DNA of 64,000 nucleotides, taken from positions 189,724 to 253,723 of the forward strand of contig NZ_JAUFPL010000034.1 of NCBI RefSeq assembly GCF_030409215.1, written 5' to 3'. The stretch is from Halomonas ramblicola (GTDB lineage: Bacteria > Pseudomonadota > Gammaproteobacteria > Pseudomonadales > Halomonadaceae). Shown in pieces: positions 19,327 to 29,089 of the stretch (positions are counted from its first letter, which is position 1; the number at the start of each line of letters is the position of its first letter). Made by a program: the position numbers and the translations under genes. A model generated the notes under the pieces. It saw nothing but the letters and a program-made list of their open reading frames with translations, was not told the DNA's origin and made no database searches.

Positions 19327-20165
19327 GATTCGCCTCCCGCGGCGGGAGCGAGCAGCTCGCCATGGCGGTCGAGCAACGGGACCCCATACTCCATCAGGAT
19401 GGCGTTGATCCGGTCCTGGCGACGGTCGATGAAGTCGTTGAGCCAGTCCTTCCAGTGGGGCTCGCCGTGGCGGATGCCCATGGTGATGCGATACTCCAGG
19501 CGGGCCTCGGAATCGTCGTCGACCAGTGGTATGACCCTGAGCGGTGGGTCCTGACGCGCCGCATAGTAGCCGGCCAGCGGGCCCCACAGCACGGCACCCT
19601 CGGTGTTGCCGGCGACCACGTCGTCGATGGCGTCACGTACCGGCGCGCGTACCCGGGTGTCGACCATCAGCGGATAGCTCTCGATGCGAGCGCCGGCCCG
19701 ACGCAGCACCACCAGGGGCGGTGTCTCCGTCACCACGCCGATGCGCCGATCCTGCAGCGCCGGATCCGTGAGGCTGGTGGCCTCGAGGTCCGACCCCTCG
19801 GGCACCACCAGGGAGTAGATGGAGCGGTAGTATTCGTTGGTGTTCTGCACGAACTCATAGCCGGCCGCGGCGCCGATCATGACGTCGCAGACCCGCAGCT
19901 CCAGGGTATTGCGCACGAACCCCATCACCTGTGGCGCCCAAACATAGACCAGGGGCACCCCCAGGTCCTCGGCCATCAACTCGGCGATGCGGTTCTCGAA
20001 GCCCTCGCCGGCCTCGTTGCTGAAGGGCAGGTTATTGCCGTCGGCACAGACCCTCAGCGCCTCACGCTCCTGGCGTTCCGGCAGGTCGGCAAGCACCGGG
20101 CCGCTGCCACCCCAGCAGGCCAGGGCGACCAGCAGCGCCAGCCGTCGGCAGGCTCCTCCTTTCAT
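19323..20165 (-). CDS. XoxJ-like periplasmic solute-binding protein associated with quinoprotein dehydrogenase
   Basis: 280 residues with signal peptide (1-26). Type-2 periplasmic-binding fold: the mature protein begins with an LRVCADGNNLPFSNE segment, then GFENRIAELMAEDLG, and ends with a GIRHGEPHWKDWLNDFI helix. This is the family found beside XoxF/PQQ alcohol dehydrogenases, where XoxJ is thought to interact with the enzyme or help insert its cofactor or metal. Two cysteines (VCADG, RVCDVM) may form a disulfide. Forms a tight pair with the 215-residue gene downstream. Confidence 0.85.
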   Translation of the reverse strand: MKGGACRRLALLVALACWGGSGPVLADLPERQEREALRVCADGNNLPFSNEAGEGFENRIAELMAEDLGVPLVYVWAPQVMGFVRNTLELRVCDVMIGAAAGYEFVQNTNEYYRSIYSLVVPEGSDLEATSLTDPALQDRRIGVVTETPPLVVLRRAGARIESYPLMVDTRVRAPVRDAIDDVVAGNTEGAVLWGPLAGYYAARQDPPLRVIPLVDDDSEARLEYRITMGIRHGEPHWKDWLNDFIDRRQDRINAILMEYGVPLLDRHGELLAPAAGGES

Positions 20166-20241
20166 GCCACCTCCGCTTCCGGGAAGGGATACGTCGCCTC
20201 AGTCTGAACACCACCTGCGTTGCCGATGTTGCAGACTCAGC

Positions 20242-20847
20242 CTAGTCCTTGTCCTGGGTAGACGCCTCGGACTCCCCGTCCTCCTCCGGCGTCTCGGCCC
20301 CGTCCTGCGGGGCTCCCTCGGATTCCCTGTCCTTCCCTGACGTCTCGGCCTCTTCCTGCGCCGACGCGTCGGAGTCCGTGCCCTCTTCGGCCGCCTCGGC
20401 CTCTTCCTGCATCGACTCGATGATCTTCGGACGGCCACGCCCCAGCCCTCCCTCGCCGCGGGCACGCATGTAACTGTAGATGTTCTCTACGTTGGACATC
20501 ACATAGGGATCGTCGGCGAAGGAGGGCATCACCCGGCCGGGCTGCACCTCGCGTCCGGAGGCGATGGTGCCGGCGAAGTCGGACCAGGTGCGTCGCTCGG
20601 CGGCACGGATCAGGCTGGGGGCGAAGGAGGAGCCCAGGCCGTCCGGTCCGTGACAGGCCATGCACGCCCGAGTATAGGTGATATAGCCCTCGTAGGTTGC
20701 CGGGTCGACCCTGCCGTCCTCGACGACGAAGGCGCCCGGCGCCTCACCGGTGCGGCGGTGCTCGTCGGCCAATCCCTGGGCAGCGAACAAGCCGAGCGTG
20801 ACGGCCAGCAGGAGACACCGGCCCGGAAGCTTGTCGAGTTCCTTCAT
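20242..20847 (-). CDS. pedF: Cytochrome c-550 (PedF type) with acidic tail
   Basis: 201 residues, signal peptide 1-27. One heme motif, CMACH (Cys62, Cys65, His66), and a probable axial Met in the GRVMPSFAD segment (about 106). This is the cytochrome usually next to PQQ ethanol dehydrogenase and its likely direct electron acceptor in the periplasm. Odd feature: from about residue 145 to the end there is a low-complexity tail of Glu, Asp, Ala, Ser and Thr with imperfect repeats (AETSGKDRESEGAPQDG and AETPEEDGESEASTQD). It lies 119 bp downstream of the dehydrogenase. Confidence 0.88.
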   Translation of the reverse strand: MKELDKLPGRCLLLAVTLGLFAAQGLADEHRRTGEAPGAFVVEDGRVDPATYEGYITYTRACMACHGPDGLGSSFAPSLIRAAERRTWSDFAGTIASGREVQPGRVMPSFADDPYVMSNVENIYSYMRARGEGGLGRGRPKIIESMQEEAEAAEEGTDSDASAQEEAETSGKDRESEGAPQDGAETPEEDGESEASTQDKD

Positions 20848-20966
20848 GCTGTGCGTCCTTTATCATGGCTTCGGGGTCAGGCTTCCGGGCCGATGCGCCC
20901 GGGCTGAATAAGAAGACGGGGCACGGGCGGCCGCTCGTGCCCCGCGACAGGGACCTGGAGAGTGGC

Positions 20967-22790
20967 TCAGTCCGGCAGTGCAAAGACCGTCAGCACCCCA
21001 CCGAGCTCGGTGTAGTCCTCCAGGGCGGCGAAGGCACTCACGGCCCCCAGGCCCTCCTCGGGCTCCTCGAGTCCCGCCGCCAGGCCGATACCGGCCCAAC
21101 CGCCGACCCCGGAGAGGACGGCCAGATACTGCTTGCCTTCGTACATGAAGGTATTGACGTTGCCGATGATCCCGGAGGGCGTCTTGAAGCGCCACAGCTC
21201 ATCGCCGGTCTCGATGTCCACCGCCTTCACATAGCCCTCGAGGGTGCCGTAGAAGGCCAGGTCACCGGCCGTGGCCAGGGCGCCGCTCCATACCGCGAAG
21301 CGCTCGTCGATCTCCCAGACGGTCTCGCCGGCCACCGGATCCCAGGCGATGAAGCTGCCCATGCGACCTTCCATCTCGCCGTTCTGGGTCGGAGCCGGCA
21401 TCATCGTCAGGGTCGCCCCCACATAGGGCTGACCGGCGACGTAGTCGACTTCATAGGGCTCGTAGTTCATGCAGATCCGGTTGATGCCGGCATAGACCAG
21501 CCCGGTCTCCGGCGAATAGGCGCTCGGCTGCATGTTCTTGGCCCCCATGGCGGTGGGGCAGATATCGGTGGTGTTGACGTTCACCCCCTGACGGAAGGTG
21601 CTGTACTCCTCGTTGACGTCGGGACGCCCGGTCTCCATGTCATAGCTGTCCGCCCAGTTGGTCTCGGGGGCGAACTTCTCGGCCACCAGCAACTCCCCGG
21701 TCTCGCGGTCCAGCAGGAAGCCAAAGCCGGTACGATCGATGATCGCCAGCCCCTTGCGCTGCTCGCCCTCGAACTCGATGTCGATCAGTTGGTTCTCGTT
21801 GACGCCGTCGTAGTCCCACTCGTCGAAGGGCACTTTCTGGTAGACCCACTTGACCGCGCCGTCGTCGGGATCCCGGGCGAAGACGGTGATCGCCCACTTG
21901 TTGTCGGCCGGCTCGCCGTCCTTGGCGCGCTGGTTGGGATTCCAGCTCCCCGGGTTACTGGTGCCGTAGTAGATCAGGTCGAGCTCGGGATCGTAGGTGA
22001 TCCAGCCCCAGGGGGCCCCGCCACCGCGCTCCCACTCGCCCTCGGGCCAGGTGCTCACGCCCAGGTCGGCCTCGCCGATCGGCTCGCCCAGCATGGTGGT
22101 GGTGTCCGGGTCGAGCAGCACCTCGTCGTCGGGGCCGGTGGAGTAGCCGCGCCAGACCCTCTCGCCGCTCTCGACGTCATAGGCGGTCATGTGGCCGCGG
22201 ATGCCGTACTCGCCGCCGCTGATGCCGACGATGACCTTGTCGTGGACCACCAGCGGCGACATGGTGTTGGTCTCGCCGACGGTGTGGTCACCGTTGCTGA
22301 CCTCCCACAGCAGTTCGCCACTCTCGGCGTCCAGGGCGATCAAGGTATTGTCGGCCTGGCCGAGGAACAGGCGGCCGTCGGCATAGGCCAGCCCACGGTT
22401 GACGGTGTCGCAGCACATCACCGGGATGACGCGGGAATCCTGATCGGGCTCGTAGCTCCAGATCACGCGCCCCTCGTCTTCCAGGTCGAGGGCGAAGATC
22501 TTGTTGGGGAAAGGCGTATGGATATAGAGGCGCCCGTCGCCCACGAAGAGGGGACCCCCCTCGTGGCCACGCAGGACGCCGGTGGAGAATTGCCAGACCG
22601 ATCGCAACTCATTGACATTGTCGCGATTGATCTGGTCCAGTTCGCTGTAGCGATGGCCCTGGTAGTTGCCCAACTGGGTGGGCCAGTACTCGGGGTTCTG
22701 CTGCAGCTCGAGTTGATTGTCGTTGGCATGCGCCAGGGAGGCGGCCATCAACCCGGCAGCCGTCACCGCATAACCGATTTGACGAAGCAT
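20967..22790 (-). CDS. PQQ-dependent alcohol dehydrogenase, lanthanide-type (XoxF/PedH-like)
   Basis: 607 residues with signal peptide (about 1-22), an eight-bladed quinoprotein that oxidises alcohols in the periplasm. Vicinal cysteines 126-127 (VPVM-CC-DTV-NRG) form the family disulfide over PQQ. Metal-site residues read as Glu194, Asn279 and catalytic Asp326. Two positions later Asp328 (WDYDG) is present where calcium enzymes have Ala or Ser; this extra Asp coordinates lanthanides in XoxF and PedH. Signature WGWITYDPELDLIYYGTSNP. Whether the substrate is ethanol, methanol or another alcohol cannot be read from sequence. Divergent from pqqA. Confidence 0.93.
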   Translation of the reverse strand: MLRQIGYAVTAAGLMAASLAHANDNQLELQQNPEYWPTQLGNYQGHRYSELDQINRDNVNELRSVWQFSTGVLRGHEGGPLFVGDGRLYIHTPFPNKIFALDLEDEGRVIWSYEPDQDSRVIPVMCCDTVNRGLAYADGRLFLGQADNTLIALDAESGELLWEVSNGDHTVGETNTMSPLVVHDKVIVGISGGEYGIRGHMTAYDVESGERVWRGYSTGPDDEVLLDPDTTTMLGEPIGEADLGVSTWPEGEWERGGGAPWGWITYDPELDLIYYGTSNPGSWNPNQRAKDGEPADNKWAITVFARDPDDGAVKWVYQKVPFDEWDYDGVNENQLIDIEFEGEQRKGLAIIDRTGFGFLLDRETGELLVAEKFAPETNWADSYDMETGRPDVNEEYSTFRQGVNVNTTDICPTAMGAKNMQPSAYSPETGLVYAGINRICMNYEPYEVDYVAGQPYVGATLTMMPAPTQNGEMEGRMGSFIAWDPVAGETVWEIDERFAVWSGALATAGDLAFYGTLEGYVKAVDIETGDELWRFKTPSGIIGNVNTFMYEGKQYLAVLSGVGGWAGIGLAAGLEEPEEGLGAVSAFAALEDYTELGGVLTVFALPD

Positions 22791-23148
22791 GGCGTTGTCT
22801 CCGTGCGTCGCACTGGGAGGGGTGCCGGGGGATCCGGCACATCGGGTCGTGATTGTTATCTTGTTTCACGCGTTAACACAGGAAGGTCTAGCACAACTTT
22901 CGCGGGCAACAGGCCGGCCGGGAGGAATTCCATATCGGCATCGAGGCAAAAGACTTTTGCCTGATAGCAACAATCTCGATGCATCCCTGCAGGAACCGCA
23001 CCATGACGGGGCCCGTCCGTCCCACCACCTGGCGACATTCGCCAACGCTCCCGGCTACTAGACTTTAGTATTAAGGTGGAGCGCGCCCAGCGTGCTTAAC
23101 TGATGGGTGGAGTCATCGGATCCACCGAATCGTCGTGGAGGTATGCTC
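22791..23148. other. 358-bp divergent promoter region between the dehydrogenase and pqqA
   Basis: No gene. Besides the palindrome listed separately, a TTTAGTATTAAGG tract (23064-23076) sits about 70 bp before pqqA, followed by TTAACT (23096-23101) as a possible -10. GGTGGA/TCCACC (23106-23111 and 23121-23126) could form a leader stem. Both flanking genes need PQQ, so shared control is likely. Confidence 0.5.
22944..22962. promoter_or_regulatory. Perfect 19-bp palindrome, candidate operator
   Basis: AGGCAAAAG-A-CTTTTGCCT is a perfect 9+1+9 inverted repeat about 155 bp upstream of the dehydrogenase start and 187 bp upstream of pqqA. A dimeric activator is plausible, for example a LuxR-type response regulator of the kind that controls quinoprotein genes. 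No regulator gene for it is in the window. Confidence 0.65.
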
Positions 23149-23220
23149 ATGTGGACCAAGCCCGCCTACCGAGATCTACGCCTAGGCTTCGAAGTAACGC
23201 TGTATATTTCCAACCGTTGA
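23149..23220 (+). CDS. pqqA: PQQ precursor peptide PqqA
   Basis: 23-residue peptide that supplies the Glu and Tyr joined into pyrroloquinoline quinone. The sequence starts MWTKPAYRD and ends LYISNR; Glu15 and Tyr19 have the required spacing (E-x3-Y in FEVTLY). GGAGGT six bases upstream fixes the start at this ATG rather than the one two codons earlier. First gene of pqqABCDEF and divergent from the alcohol dehydrogenase that uses the cofactor. Confidence 0.97.
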   Translation: MWTKPAYRDLRLGFEVTLYISNR

Positions 23221-23243
23221 TAGGCCCCAGGAGGTATTCGTCT

Positions 23244-23276
23244 GGCTGACGCTTCCGTACGGAGCGTCGGCCTTTT
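23244..23276 (+). terminator. Attenuator-like hairpin between pqqA and pqqB
   Basis: A GC-rich stem (GGCTGACGC with GCGTCGGCC, extended by CCGT/ACGG around one bulge) is followed by TTTT. It probably ends most transcripts after pqqA and lets some through, giving much more PqqA peptide than the enzymes. Confidence 0.8.
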
Positions 23277-23313
23277 CGTGTCGAGCGGTCGAGGCGGGAG
23301 CAGGGAGACAGCC

Positions 23314-24243
23314 ATGCACGTACTGGTGCTCGGGGCCGCCGCCGGCGGCGGCTTTCCCCAATGGAACTGCAACTGCCGGCTGTGTCTCGGTCTGCGCCGA
23401 GGCGACATCGAGGCCTTGCCGCGTACCCAGTCGTCGATCGCCCTCAGCGGTGACGGTGAGCGCTGGTTGCTGTGCAACGCCTCCCCGGACATCCGCACCC
23501 AACTGGCCGCCAATCCCGAGCTGCACCCCAAACGGGTCCCGCGGGACAGCGGGATCGCCGGGGTGTTGCTGGTCGATGGCCAGATCGATCACACGACGGG
23601 CCTGCTGTCGCTGCGCGAGGGGTGTCCCTTCGATGTCTGGTGCACGCCCAACGTCCACCAGGACCTGAGCGGCGGCTTTCCACTGTTCTCCATGCTCGAG
23701 CATTGGCAGGGTGGCCTGACCTGGCGCCCCATCGCGATCGATGACGACCACCTGGAGGCCTCCTTCGAGGTGTCCGCCTGCCCCGACCTGACCTTCACCG
23801 CCGTGGCCCTGTCCAGCAACGCCCCGCCCTATTCGCCCCGGCGTGGGGCGCCGACCCCAGGCGACAACATCGGCCTGCTGGTCGAGGATCGACGCCACGG
23901 CACGCGCCTCTTCTATGCCCCCGGCCTGGGTGAGCTCGATGACCGGGTGCGCGACTTCCTGGCTCAGGCCGACTGCGTGCTGGTCGACGGCACCCTGTGG
24001 CGGGACGACGAGTTGATCCATGCCGGTGTCGGCCGGGCCACGGGCCGCGACATGGGACACCTGGCGCTGTCCGGCGAACACGGCCTGCTGCGCGCGCTGA
24101 CCGTCCTGCCGGCCACCACCCGGCGCGTGCTGATCCATATCAACAACACCAACCCGATCCTCGACGAGCGATCGGAGGAGCGCGCCACGCTGACCGCCGC
24201 CGGGATCGAGGTGGCCTTCGACGGCATGCGCCTGACGGTGTGA
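23314..24243 (+). CDS. pqqB: PQQ biosynthesis protein PqqB
   Basis: 309 residues, metallo-beta-lactamase fold. Begins with [20 protein letters not shown], the family's signature start. Further motifs are a QIDHTTGLL segment in place of the usual HxHxDH metal site, DNIGLLVED, and [10 protein letters not shown] near the C-terminus. PqqB is thought to hydroxylate the tyrosine of the PqqA-derived intermediate. Start at the ATG after GGGAGACAGCC. Lies 93 bp after pqqA, beyond the hairpin. Confidence 0.97.
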   Translation: MHVLVLGAAAGGGFPQWNCNCRLCLGLRRGDIEALPRTQSSIALSGDGERWLLCNASPDIRTQLAANPELHPKRVPRDSGIAGVLLVDGQIDHTTGLLSLREGCPFDVWCTPNVHQDLSGGFPLFSMLEHWQGGLTWRPIAIDDDHLEASFEVSACPDLTFTAVALSSNAPPYSPRRGAPTPGDNIGLLVEDRRHGTRLFYAPGLGELDDRVRDFLAQADCVLVDGTLWRDDELIHAGVGRATGRDMGHLALSGEHGLLRALTVLPATTRRVLIHINNTNPILDERSEERATLTAAGIEVAFDGMRLTV

Positions 24244-24336
24244 ACCGGCATCGCCACCTGTCGTCTCAATCTGAAGGAGGCGCCGTGCCTTCGGAGCGTG
24301 CTCCGGGGGATATCCGACCCAGCAGAGGAGCCCCGC

Positions 24337-25116
24337 ATGACACGCATCGCGTCGCCGCTGGCGAGTTCGCAGAGGGAGGCCATGAGTCGGGCCGTCTTCC
24401 GCGAGGCCCTGATGGCCAAGGGCGCCTTCTATCATATCCACCACCCCTACCAGGTCGATATGGCCGAGGGGCGCGCCACGCCCGAGCAGCTGCGTGGCTG
24501 GGTCGCCAACCGCTTCTATTACCAGATCAACATCCCCCAGAAGGACGCCGCCCTGCTGGCCAACTGTCCCGACGCCGCCTTCCGGCGGCGCTGGATCCAG
24601 CGCCTGCTGGACCACGACGGCCACGACGACGATGGCGGCGGCATCGAGGCCTGGCTGACCCTGGGCGAAGCGGTGGGGCTCACCCGCGACGAGCTGTGGT
24701 CCCAGGAGCACGTGCTGCCGGGGGTGCGCTTCGCCGTGGACGCCTACGTCAACTTCGTGCGCCGCGCCGACTGGCGTGAGGCGGCGATCTCCTCACTCAC
24801 CGAGCTGTTCGCCCCACAGGCCCATCGCAGCCGCCTGGACACCTGGCCGAAGCACTACCCCTGGATCGACGCGGCCGGCTATGGCTACTTCCGCAAGCGC
24901 CTCTCGGAGGCGCGTCGCGACGTCGAGCACGGCCTCGAGCTCGCCCTGGCGGCCTGCACCACCCGCGCGGCCCAGGAGCGCGCCCTGGAGATCCTGCAGT
25001 TCAAGCTCGACGTGCTGTGGTCGATGCTCGACGCCATGACGCTGGCCTACCAGCTCGGCCGACCGCCCTACCACAGCGTCACCGACCAACGGGTCTACCA
25101 CCGGGGGTTGTCATGA
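24337..25116 (+). CDS. pqqC: Pyrroloquinoline-quinone synthase PqqC
   Basis: 259 residues, all-helical oxidase that performs the final ring closure and eight-electron oxidation giving PQQ without a metal cofactor. Family sequence runs from [12 protein letters not shown] through [20 protein letters not shown] to [13 protein letters not shown]. Start at the ATG preceded by GAGGAG; the upstream in-frame start is not family sequence. Ends with an ATGA overlap into pqqD. Confidence 0.97.
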   Translation: MTRIASPLASSQREAMSRAVFREALMAKGAFYHIHHPYQVDMAEGRATPEQLRGWVANRFYYQINIPQKDAALLANCPDAAFRRRWIQRLLDHDGHDDDGGGIEAWLTLGEAVGLTRDELWSQEHVLPGVRFAVDAYVNFVRRADWREAAISSLTELFAPQAHRSRLDTWPKHYPWIDAAGYGYFRKRLSEARRDVEHGLELALAACTTRAAQERALEILQFKLDVLWSMLDAMTLAYQLGRPPYHSVTDQRVYHRGLS

Positions 25117-25400
25117 ACGCCGCCATCCAAGGCACCAGCGTCTGTCGCCTGCGCCCGGGCTGGCGCCTGCAGTGGGAGGAGCACCAGCAGCGCCATGTGC
25201 TGCTCTATCCCGAGGGCATGGTGCAACTCAACGACTCCGCCGGCGCCATCCTCGGCGAACTCGATGGCCGACGCGACGTCGACGGCGTGATTCGCGAGCT
25301 CGAGGCGCGCTACCCCCAGGCGCCGGAAGGCGCCATCGCCCGGGACGTCCACGACTTCCTGGCCGAGGCCGCCCAACAGGGTTGGATCCACCATGACTGA
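25113..25400 (+). CDS. pqqD: PqqA-binding chaperone PqqD
   Basis: 95-residue RiPP recognition protein. Binds PqqA and presents it to the radical SAM enzyme PqqE. Family features: [30 protein letters not shown] and a C-terminal [15 protein letters not shown] helix. Coupled to pqqC by ATGA and to pqqE by an 8-bp overlap. Confidence 0.96.
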   Translation: MNAAIQGTSVCRLRPGWRLQWEEHQQRHVLLYPEGMVQLNDSAGAILGELDGRRDVDGVIRELEARYPQAPEGAIARDVHDFLAEAAQQGWIHHD

Positions 25401-26544
25401 CCATACCGATACCGCCACCGCCAACGGCCAGACGGGCGCCCCGCTGTGGCTGCTCGCCGAACTGACCTATCGCTGCCCGCTGCAGTGCTCCTACTGCTCC
25501 AACCCCCTGGACTTCGCCGGCGTCGGGGAGGAGCTCACTACCGCGGAGTGGCTCGACGTCCTGACCCAGGCCCGCGCCCTGGGGGCCGTGCAGCTGGGCT
25601 TCTCCGGCGGCGAGCCGCTGGTGCGCCAGGACCTCGAGTCCTTGGTGGCGGAAGCACGCCGGCTCGGCTTCTACACCAACCTGATCACCTCGGCACTGGG
25701 CCTCGACGAGGCGCGCATCGCGGCGCTGCACGAGGCGGGGCTCGACCACATCCAGATCAGCCTGCAGGCCTCCGATCCGGATGTCGCCGCGGCAGTGGCC
25801 GGTTCACGCAAGGCCCACGAGAAGAAGATGGCCATGGCCCGGTCGGTCAAGGCGGCCGGCTACCCCATGGTGCTCAACGTGGTGCTGCACCGCCACAACA
25901 TCGACCGACTCGACGCCATCATCGCGCTGTGCGACGAGCTCGGCGCCGATGCCGTGGAACTGGCCAACTGCCAGATGTATGGCTGGGCACACCTCAACCG
26001 CGCGGGGCTGCTGCCGAGCCGCAAGCAGCTCGAGGCCGCCGAGGCCACCACCACCCGATGGCGGGAGCACCTCGCCGAGCGTGGCCGCGAGATGCGCCTG
26101 CTGTTCGTGGTGCCCGACTACTATGCCGACCGGCCCAAGGCGTGCATGGGCGGCTGGGGCTCGATCTTCATGACCGTGGCCCCAGACGGTGCCGTGCTGC
26201 CCTGCCACAGCGCGCGCCTCCTGCCGATGGCCTTTCCGTCGGTGCGCGAGCGGCCGCTACGCGAGATCTGGTACGACAGCGAGCCCTTCAACCGCTATCG
26301 CGGCGAGGCCTGGATGCAGGAGCCGTGCCGCAGCTGCGACGAGCGCCACCGTGACGTCGGCGGCTGTCGCTGTCAGGCCTACCTGCTCACCGGCGACCCC
26401 GCCGCCACCGACCCGGTATGCGACCTGTCGCCGAACCATCACCTGATCGAGGCCGCCCGCCGCGAAGCCGAGGGCGACACCCGCACGGCCAGGGAGCTGA
26501 CGCCACGCAACGCCCGCGAGTCGCGGGTCTTCTGCCGCGCATGA
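25393..26544 (+). CDS. pqqE: PqqA peptide cyclase PqqE (radical SAM, SPASM)
   Basis: 383 residues. Radical SAM cluster motif CPLQCSYC (Cys28, Cys32, Cys35), SAM-binding GGEPL, and a C-terminal SPASM region with several Cys including [16 protein letters not shown]. It forms the carbon-carbon bond between Glu and Tyr of PqqA. About the usual family length. Its stop overlaps the pqqF start (ATGA). Confidence 0.97.
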   Translation: MTDHTDTATANGQTGAPLWLLAELTYRCPLQCSYCSNPLDFAGVGEELTTAEWLDVLTQARALGAVQLGFSGGEPLVRQDLESLVAEARRLGFYTNLITSALGLDEARIAALHEAGLDHIQISLQASDPDVAAAVAGSRKAHEKKMAMARSVKAAGYPMVLNVVLHRHNIDRLDAIIALCDELGADAVELANCQMYGWAHLNRAGLLPSRKQLEAAEATTTRWREHLAERGREMRLLFVVPDYYADRPKACMGGWGSIFMTVAPDGAVLPCHSARLLPMAFPSVRERPLREIWYDSEPFNRYRGEAWMQEPCRSCDERHRDVGGCRCQAYLLTGDPAATDPVCDLSPNHHLIEAARREAEGDTRTARELTPRNARESRVFCRA

Positions 26545-29018
26545 GCGCGTCGGCATCCGCGGGCCCCCGGGACCCAGGCCGGCTCGAGCTTGGCCTGCCC
26601 CCCGGCAGCCGCGCCCGGACGCGGCGGCTGGCCAGCGGGCTCAGGGTCGTGGCGGCGGAGGTCCCCGACGCCCGCCAGTTGCGGCTGGTGGGTGCCGTGG
26701 GGGTCGGCTATCTCGACGAGCCGCCCGAGCGCCGTGGCCTGGCCCACCTGCTCGAGCACGGGCTCTTCCTCGGCTCCTCGCACGCCCCCGATCCGGGCGA
26801 ATGGGACGACTGGATCGGCGCGCAGGGCGGCCGCTACAACGCCCATACCGACGAACGGGTCACCGACGTCCACCTGCACCTGCCGCCGGGCGCCGCCGAG
26901 GCGGGGCTGGCGCGCCTGATCGACCTGCTCTGCCGACCGCGTCTCGACGCCGGCCACCTCGCCGGCGAGGTGGCGGTGCTCGACGCCGAATTCCGCGCGC
27001 GCCTGGACGATCCGGCGCTGCACCGCCTGGCGGCCCTGGGACGGCTCTGTCGCCCCGCGCATCCGGCCCGGACCTGCCATGCCGGCCATCGCGATACCCT
27101 GGGCGAGGATATCGACGGGCTGACCGCCGAGCTCCACGCCTTCCACCGCCGCCACTACCGCGCCGAGCGTATGGCGCTGGCGATGCTCGGCCCCCTGCCG
27201 CTGGACGAGCAGCTCGCCCTGCTGGAGCGGTATGGCAGCACCATCCCCGGCGGCGCGGCGGTTCACCAGGCCCCCGCCTGGCGCTGGGACGTCCCGGGCG
27301 GTGTCGCCTGGTGCCTGCCCTCCCCCTCCGCCCCGCCCACCGACGCGCTGGAGCTGATCTGGCCACTGCCCGAGGCCCTGGCCCATGACCGACGGCTCGA
27401 GGCCGTGGCGGCACGGCTGGCCGACGGCCGGCTGGCGGCCACCCTGCAGGCCAGCGTCGACCTCGAGGAGCTCAGCGTCGATACGGCCCCGCCCGGCACC
27501 GGTCCCGCCCTGGCGCTGCGTCTCGCACCGGTGGAGGCGACGACGCCCCTCGCGACGCTGCTCGGCGCCTGCCGACGCGCCCTGGCCGGGGCACTGACCG
27601 AGCGCCTCGGACGCCCTCCCCCTGCCCCCGTCGACCTCGACGCCTGGCCCCGGCGCCAGGCCTGCCGCCTGGCCATCGACGCAGCGACGCCACCGCCACC
27701 GGACGACATGCCCCTGGCCGGCTGGCTCGCCGGCGACCGCTGCCGGCTGCTGTGGCGGCGGGCGGGCGGCCAGGGCGGTGCCTGGTCGACACTCATCGAG
27801 ACCGGCACCCGTTATCGGCCGCTGCCCCGGCCCCGGCAGGCGGCTGCCCCTCCCGAACGGCCCGCTCCCGACCTCGTGGCATCGCCGCGGCAGGCCTCGC
27901 GCGACGAGGTGCCGGGGCGGCTCCTGCATGACGCCCGACTCTCGCTCTGGTGGGGCAGCCCGGCGTGGCCGACCCCGGTGCAGCGGGCGAGCTGGTGCCT
28001 GGGTTGGCCTGCCGATGCCGCCGGCCGCGCGGCGCGTCTCGCCCGCTGGCGACGCCGCACCCTGGCGCTGCGCCAGGTGGCCACCGCCCAGGGGCTCTCC
28101 CTGACCCTGGAGGCGGATGCCAGGGGCGACTGGCTGATCGCCCTGGGCGATCCGGAACGGCTCGCCTCCCTGGTGGAGCAGGCCCTCGACGCCTGGACGA
28201 CCGTCCCCCAGGACGCCGCCGGCTCATCCCCGGCGGGGGGACTGATCGCCCAGCGCCTGCTGCAACGCCTGGAGACCCGACCGCTCCCCGGCGAGGCACC
28301 GCCGTCGCTGCTCGGCTCGCTACAACAGCCACCTCTGCTCGGCTGGGCCGGCGGCGAGCTCGACGCCCGGGAGGCCGTCGAGCAGGCTCGGCGCTTCGCC
28401 GCCTTGCTGCCGACGACGGAGCGCACCGTGGCCGACGATGCGATGGCCTCGGGTGAGGAGAGCCGGCTGCCGCCCCAGGGCGCGGAGCAGGCGGTGATGC
28501 TCGAGGTGAGCGGCCGCGACGCCGACGCGCGCAGCCGCTGGCTGCTGCAGCTGCTGGCTGCCTGCCACGACGCCGCCTTCCAGCGGGAGATGCGCCGGCA
28601 CCACGGGTTCGGCTATGTGGCGGCGGTGCGCTACCGCGAGGCCGCGGGCTGGCCGCGCTTGGGGTACGTGGTGCAGTCGCCCCACGCCACGCTGGACGTC
28701 CTGCACCGGGCGATCCTCGACTTCCTCGAGCGGAGTGGCACGCCCCTGGCCCGACTCACCCCGGCGGAGCTGGAGCGCCGGCGGCACGGCCTGATCGCGC
28801 GCCAAGGGCGCCCCGAGACCCAGGGCGAGGCCGTCGCCCGCGCCTGGCAGGCGCTGCGTTGCCGGACACCGTCCGGCGACGCCGCCTGGCGCCCGGCCCC
28901 TTGGGACGAGGAGTTCGCCGTACTGGCACGACTCGGCGTCGACGACCTCGGCGAGCAGGCGGCGGCCCTGGTGGACGGGGAACTGCCGCGGCACTGGTGG
29001 GCCCATGCTCCTGCCTGA
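26541..29018 (+). CDS. pqqF: M16-family peptidase PqqF
   Basis: 825-residue insulinase-type metallopeptidase that probably trims the crosslinked PqqA. Zinc site HLLEH (His69, Glu72, His73), the inverted HxxEH motif, with the third ligand Glu150 77 residues after His73 in the VLDAEF segment. The N-terminal lobe is family-like; the later lobes are Arg/Ala/Leu-rich and poorly conserved, as is usual for PqqF. Start is the ATG overlapping the pqqE stop. Last gene of the pqq operon. Confidence 0.92.
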   Translation: MSASASAGPRDPGRLELGLPPGSRARTRRLASGLRVVAAEVPDARQLRLVGAVGVGYLDEPPERRGLAHLLEHGLFLGSSHAPDPGEWDDWIGAQGGRYNAHTDERVTDVHLHLPPGAAEAGLARLIDLLCRPRLDAGHLAGEVAVLDAEFRARLDDPALHRLAALGRLCRPAHPARTCHAGHRDTLGEDIDGLTAELHAFHRRHYRAERMALAMLGPLPLDEQLALLERYGSTIPGGAAVHQAPAWRWDVPGGVAWCLPSPSAPPTDALELIWPLPEALAHDRRLEAVAARLADGRLAATLQASVDLEELSVDTAPPGTGPALALRLAPVEATTPLATLLGACRRALAGALTERLGRPPPAPVDLDAWPRRQACRLAIDAATPPPPDDMPLAGWLAGDRCRLLWRRAGGQGGAWSTLIETGTRYRPLPRPRQAAAPPERPAPDLVASPRQASRDEVPGRLLHDARLSLWWGSPAWPTPVQRASWCLGWPADAAGRAARLARWRRRTLALRQVATAQGLSLTLEADARGDWLIALGDPERLASLVEQALDAWTTVPQDAAGSSPAGGLIAQRLLQRLETRPLPGEAPPSLLGSLQQPPLLGWAGGELDAREAVEQARRFAALLPTTERTVADDAMASGEESRLPPQGAEQAVMLEVSGRDADARSRWLLQLLAACHDAAFQREMRRHHGFGYVAAVRYREAAGWPRLGYVVQSPHATLDVLHRAILDFLERSGTPLARLTPAELERRRHGLIARQGRPETQGEAVARAWQALRCRTPSGDAAWRPAPWDEEFAVLARLGVDDLGEQAAALVDGELPRHWWAHAPA

Positions 29019-29026
29019 GGCCCCCA

Positions 29027-29046
29027 GCGTTGCCTGACAGCAACGC
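29027..29046 (+). terminator. Hairpin after pqqF
   Basis: GCGTTGC, a 6-base loop, then GCAACGC, eight bases after the pqqF stop. Perfect 7-bp stem but no T tract, so only a possible terminator. Confidence 0.4.
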
Positions 29047-29089
29047 ACTTCTGCCCCTGCGGCACAATCCCCCGTCGAGGCTCACCTAG

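Noticed and set aside
26541-29018. Reassigning the M16 peptidase as a general insulinase-type protease
   Set aside because: ATGA coupling to pqqE and the correct zinc motif make PqqF the better call.
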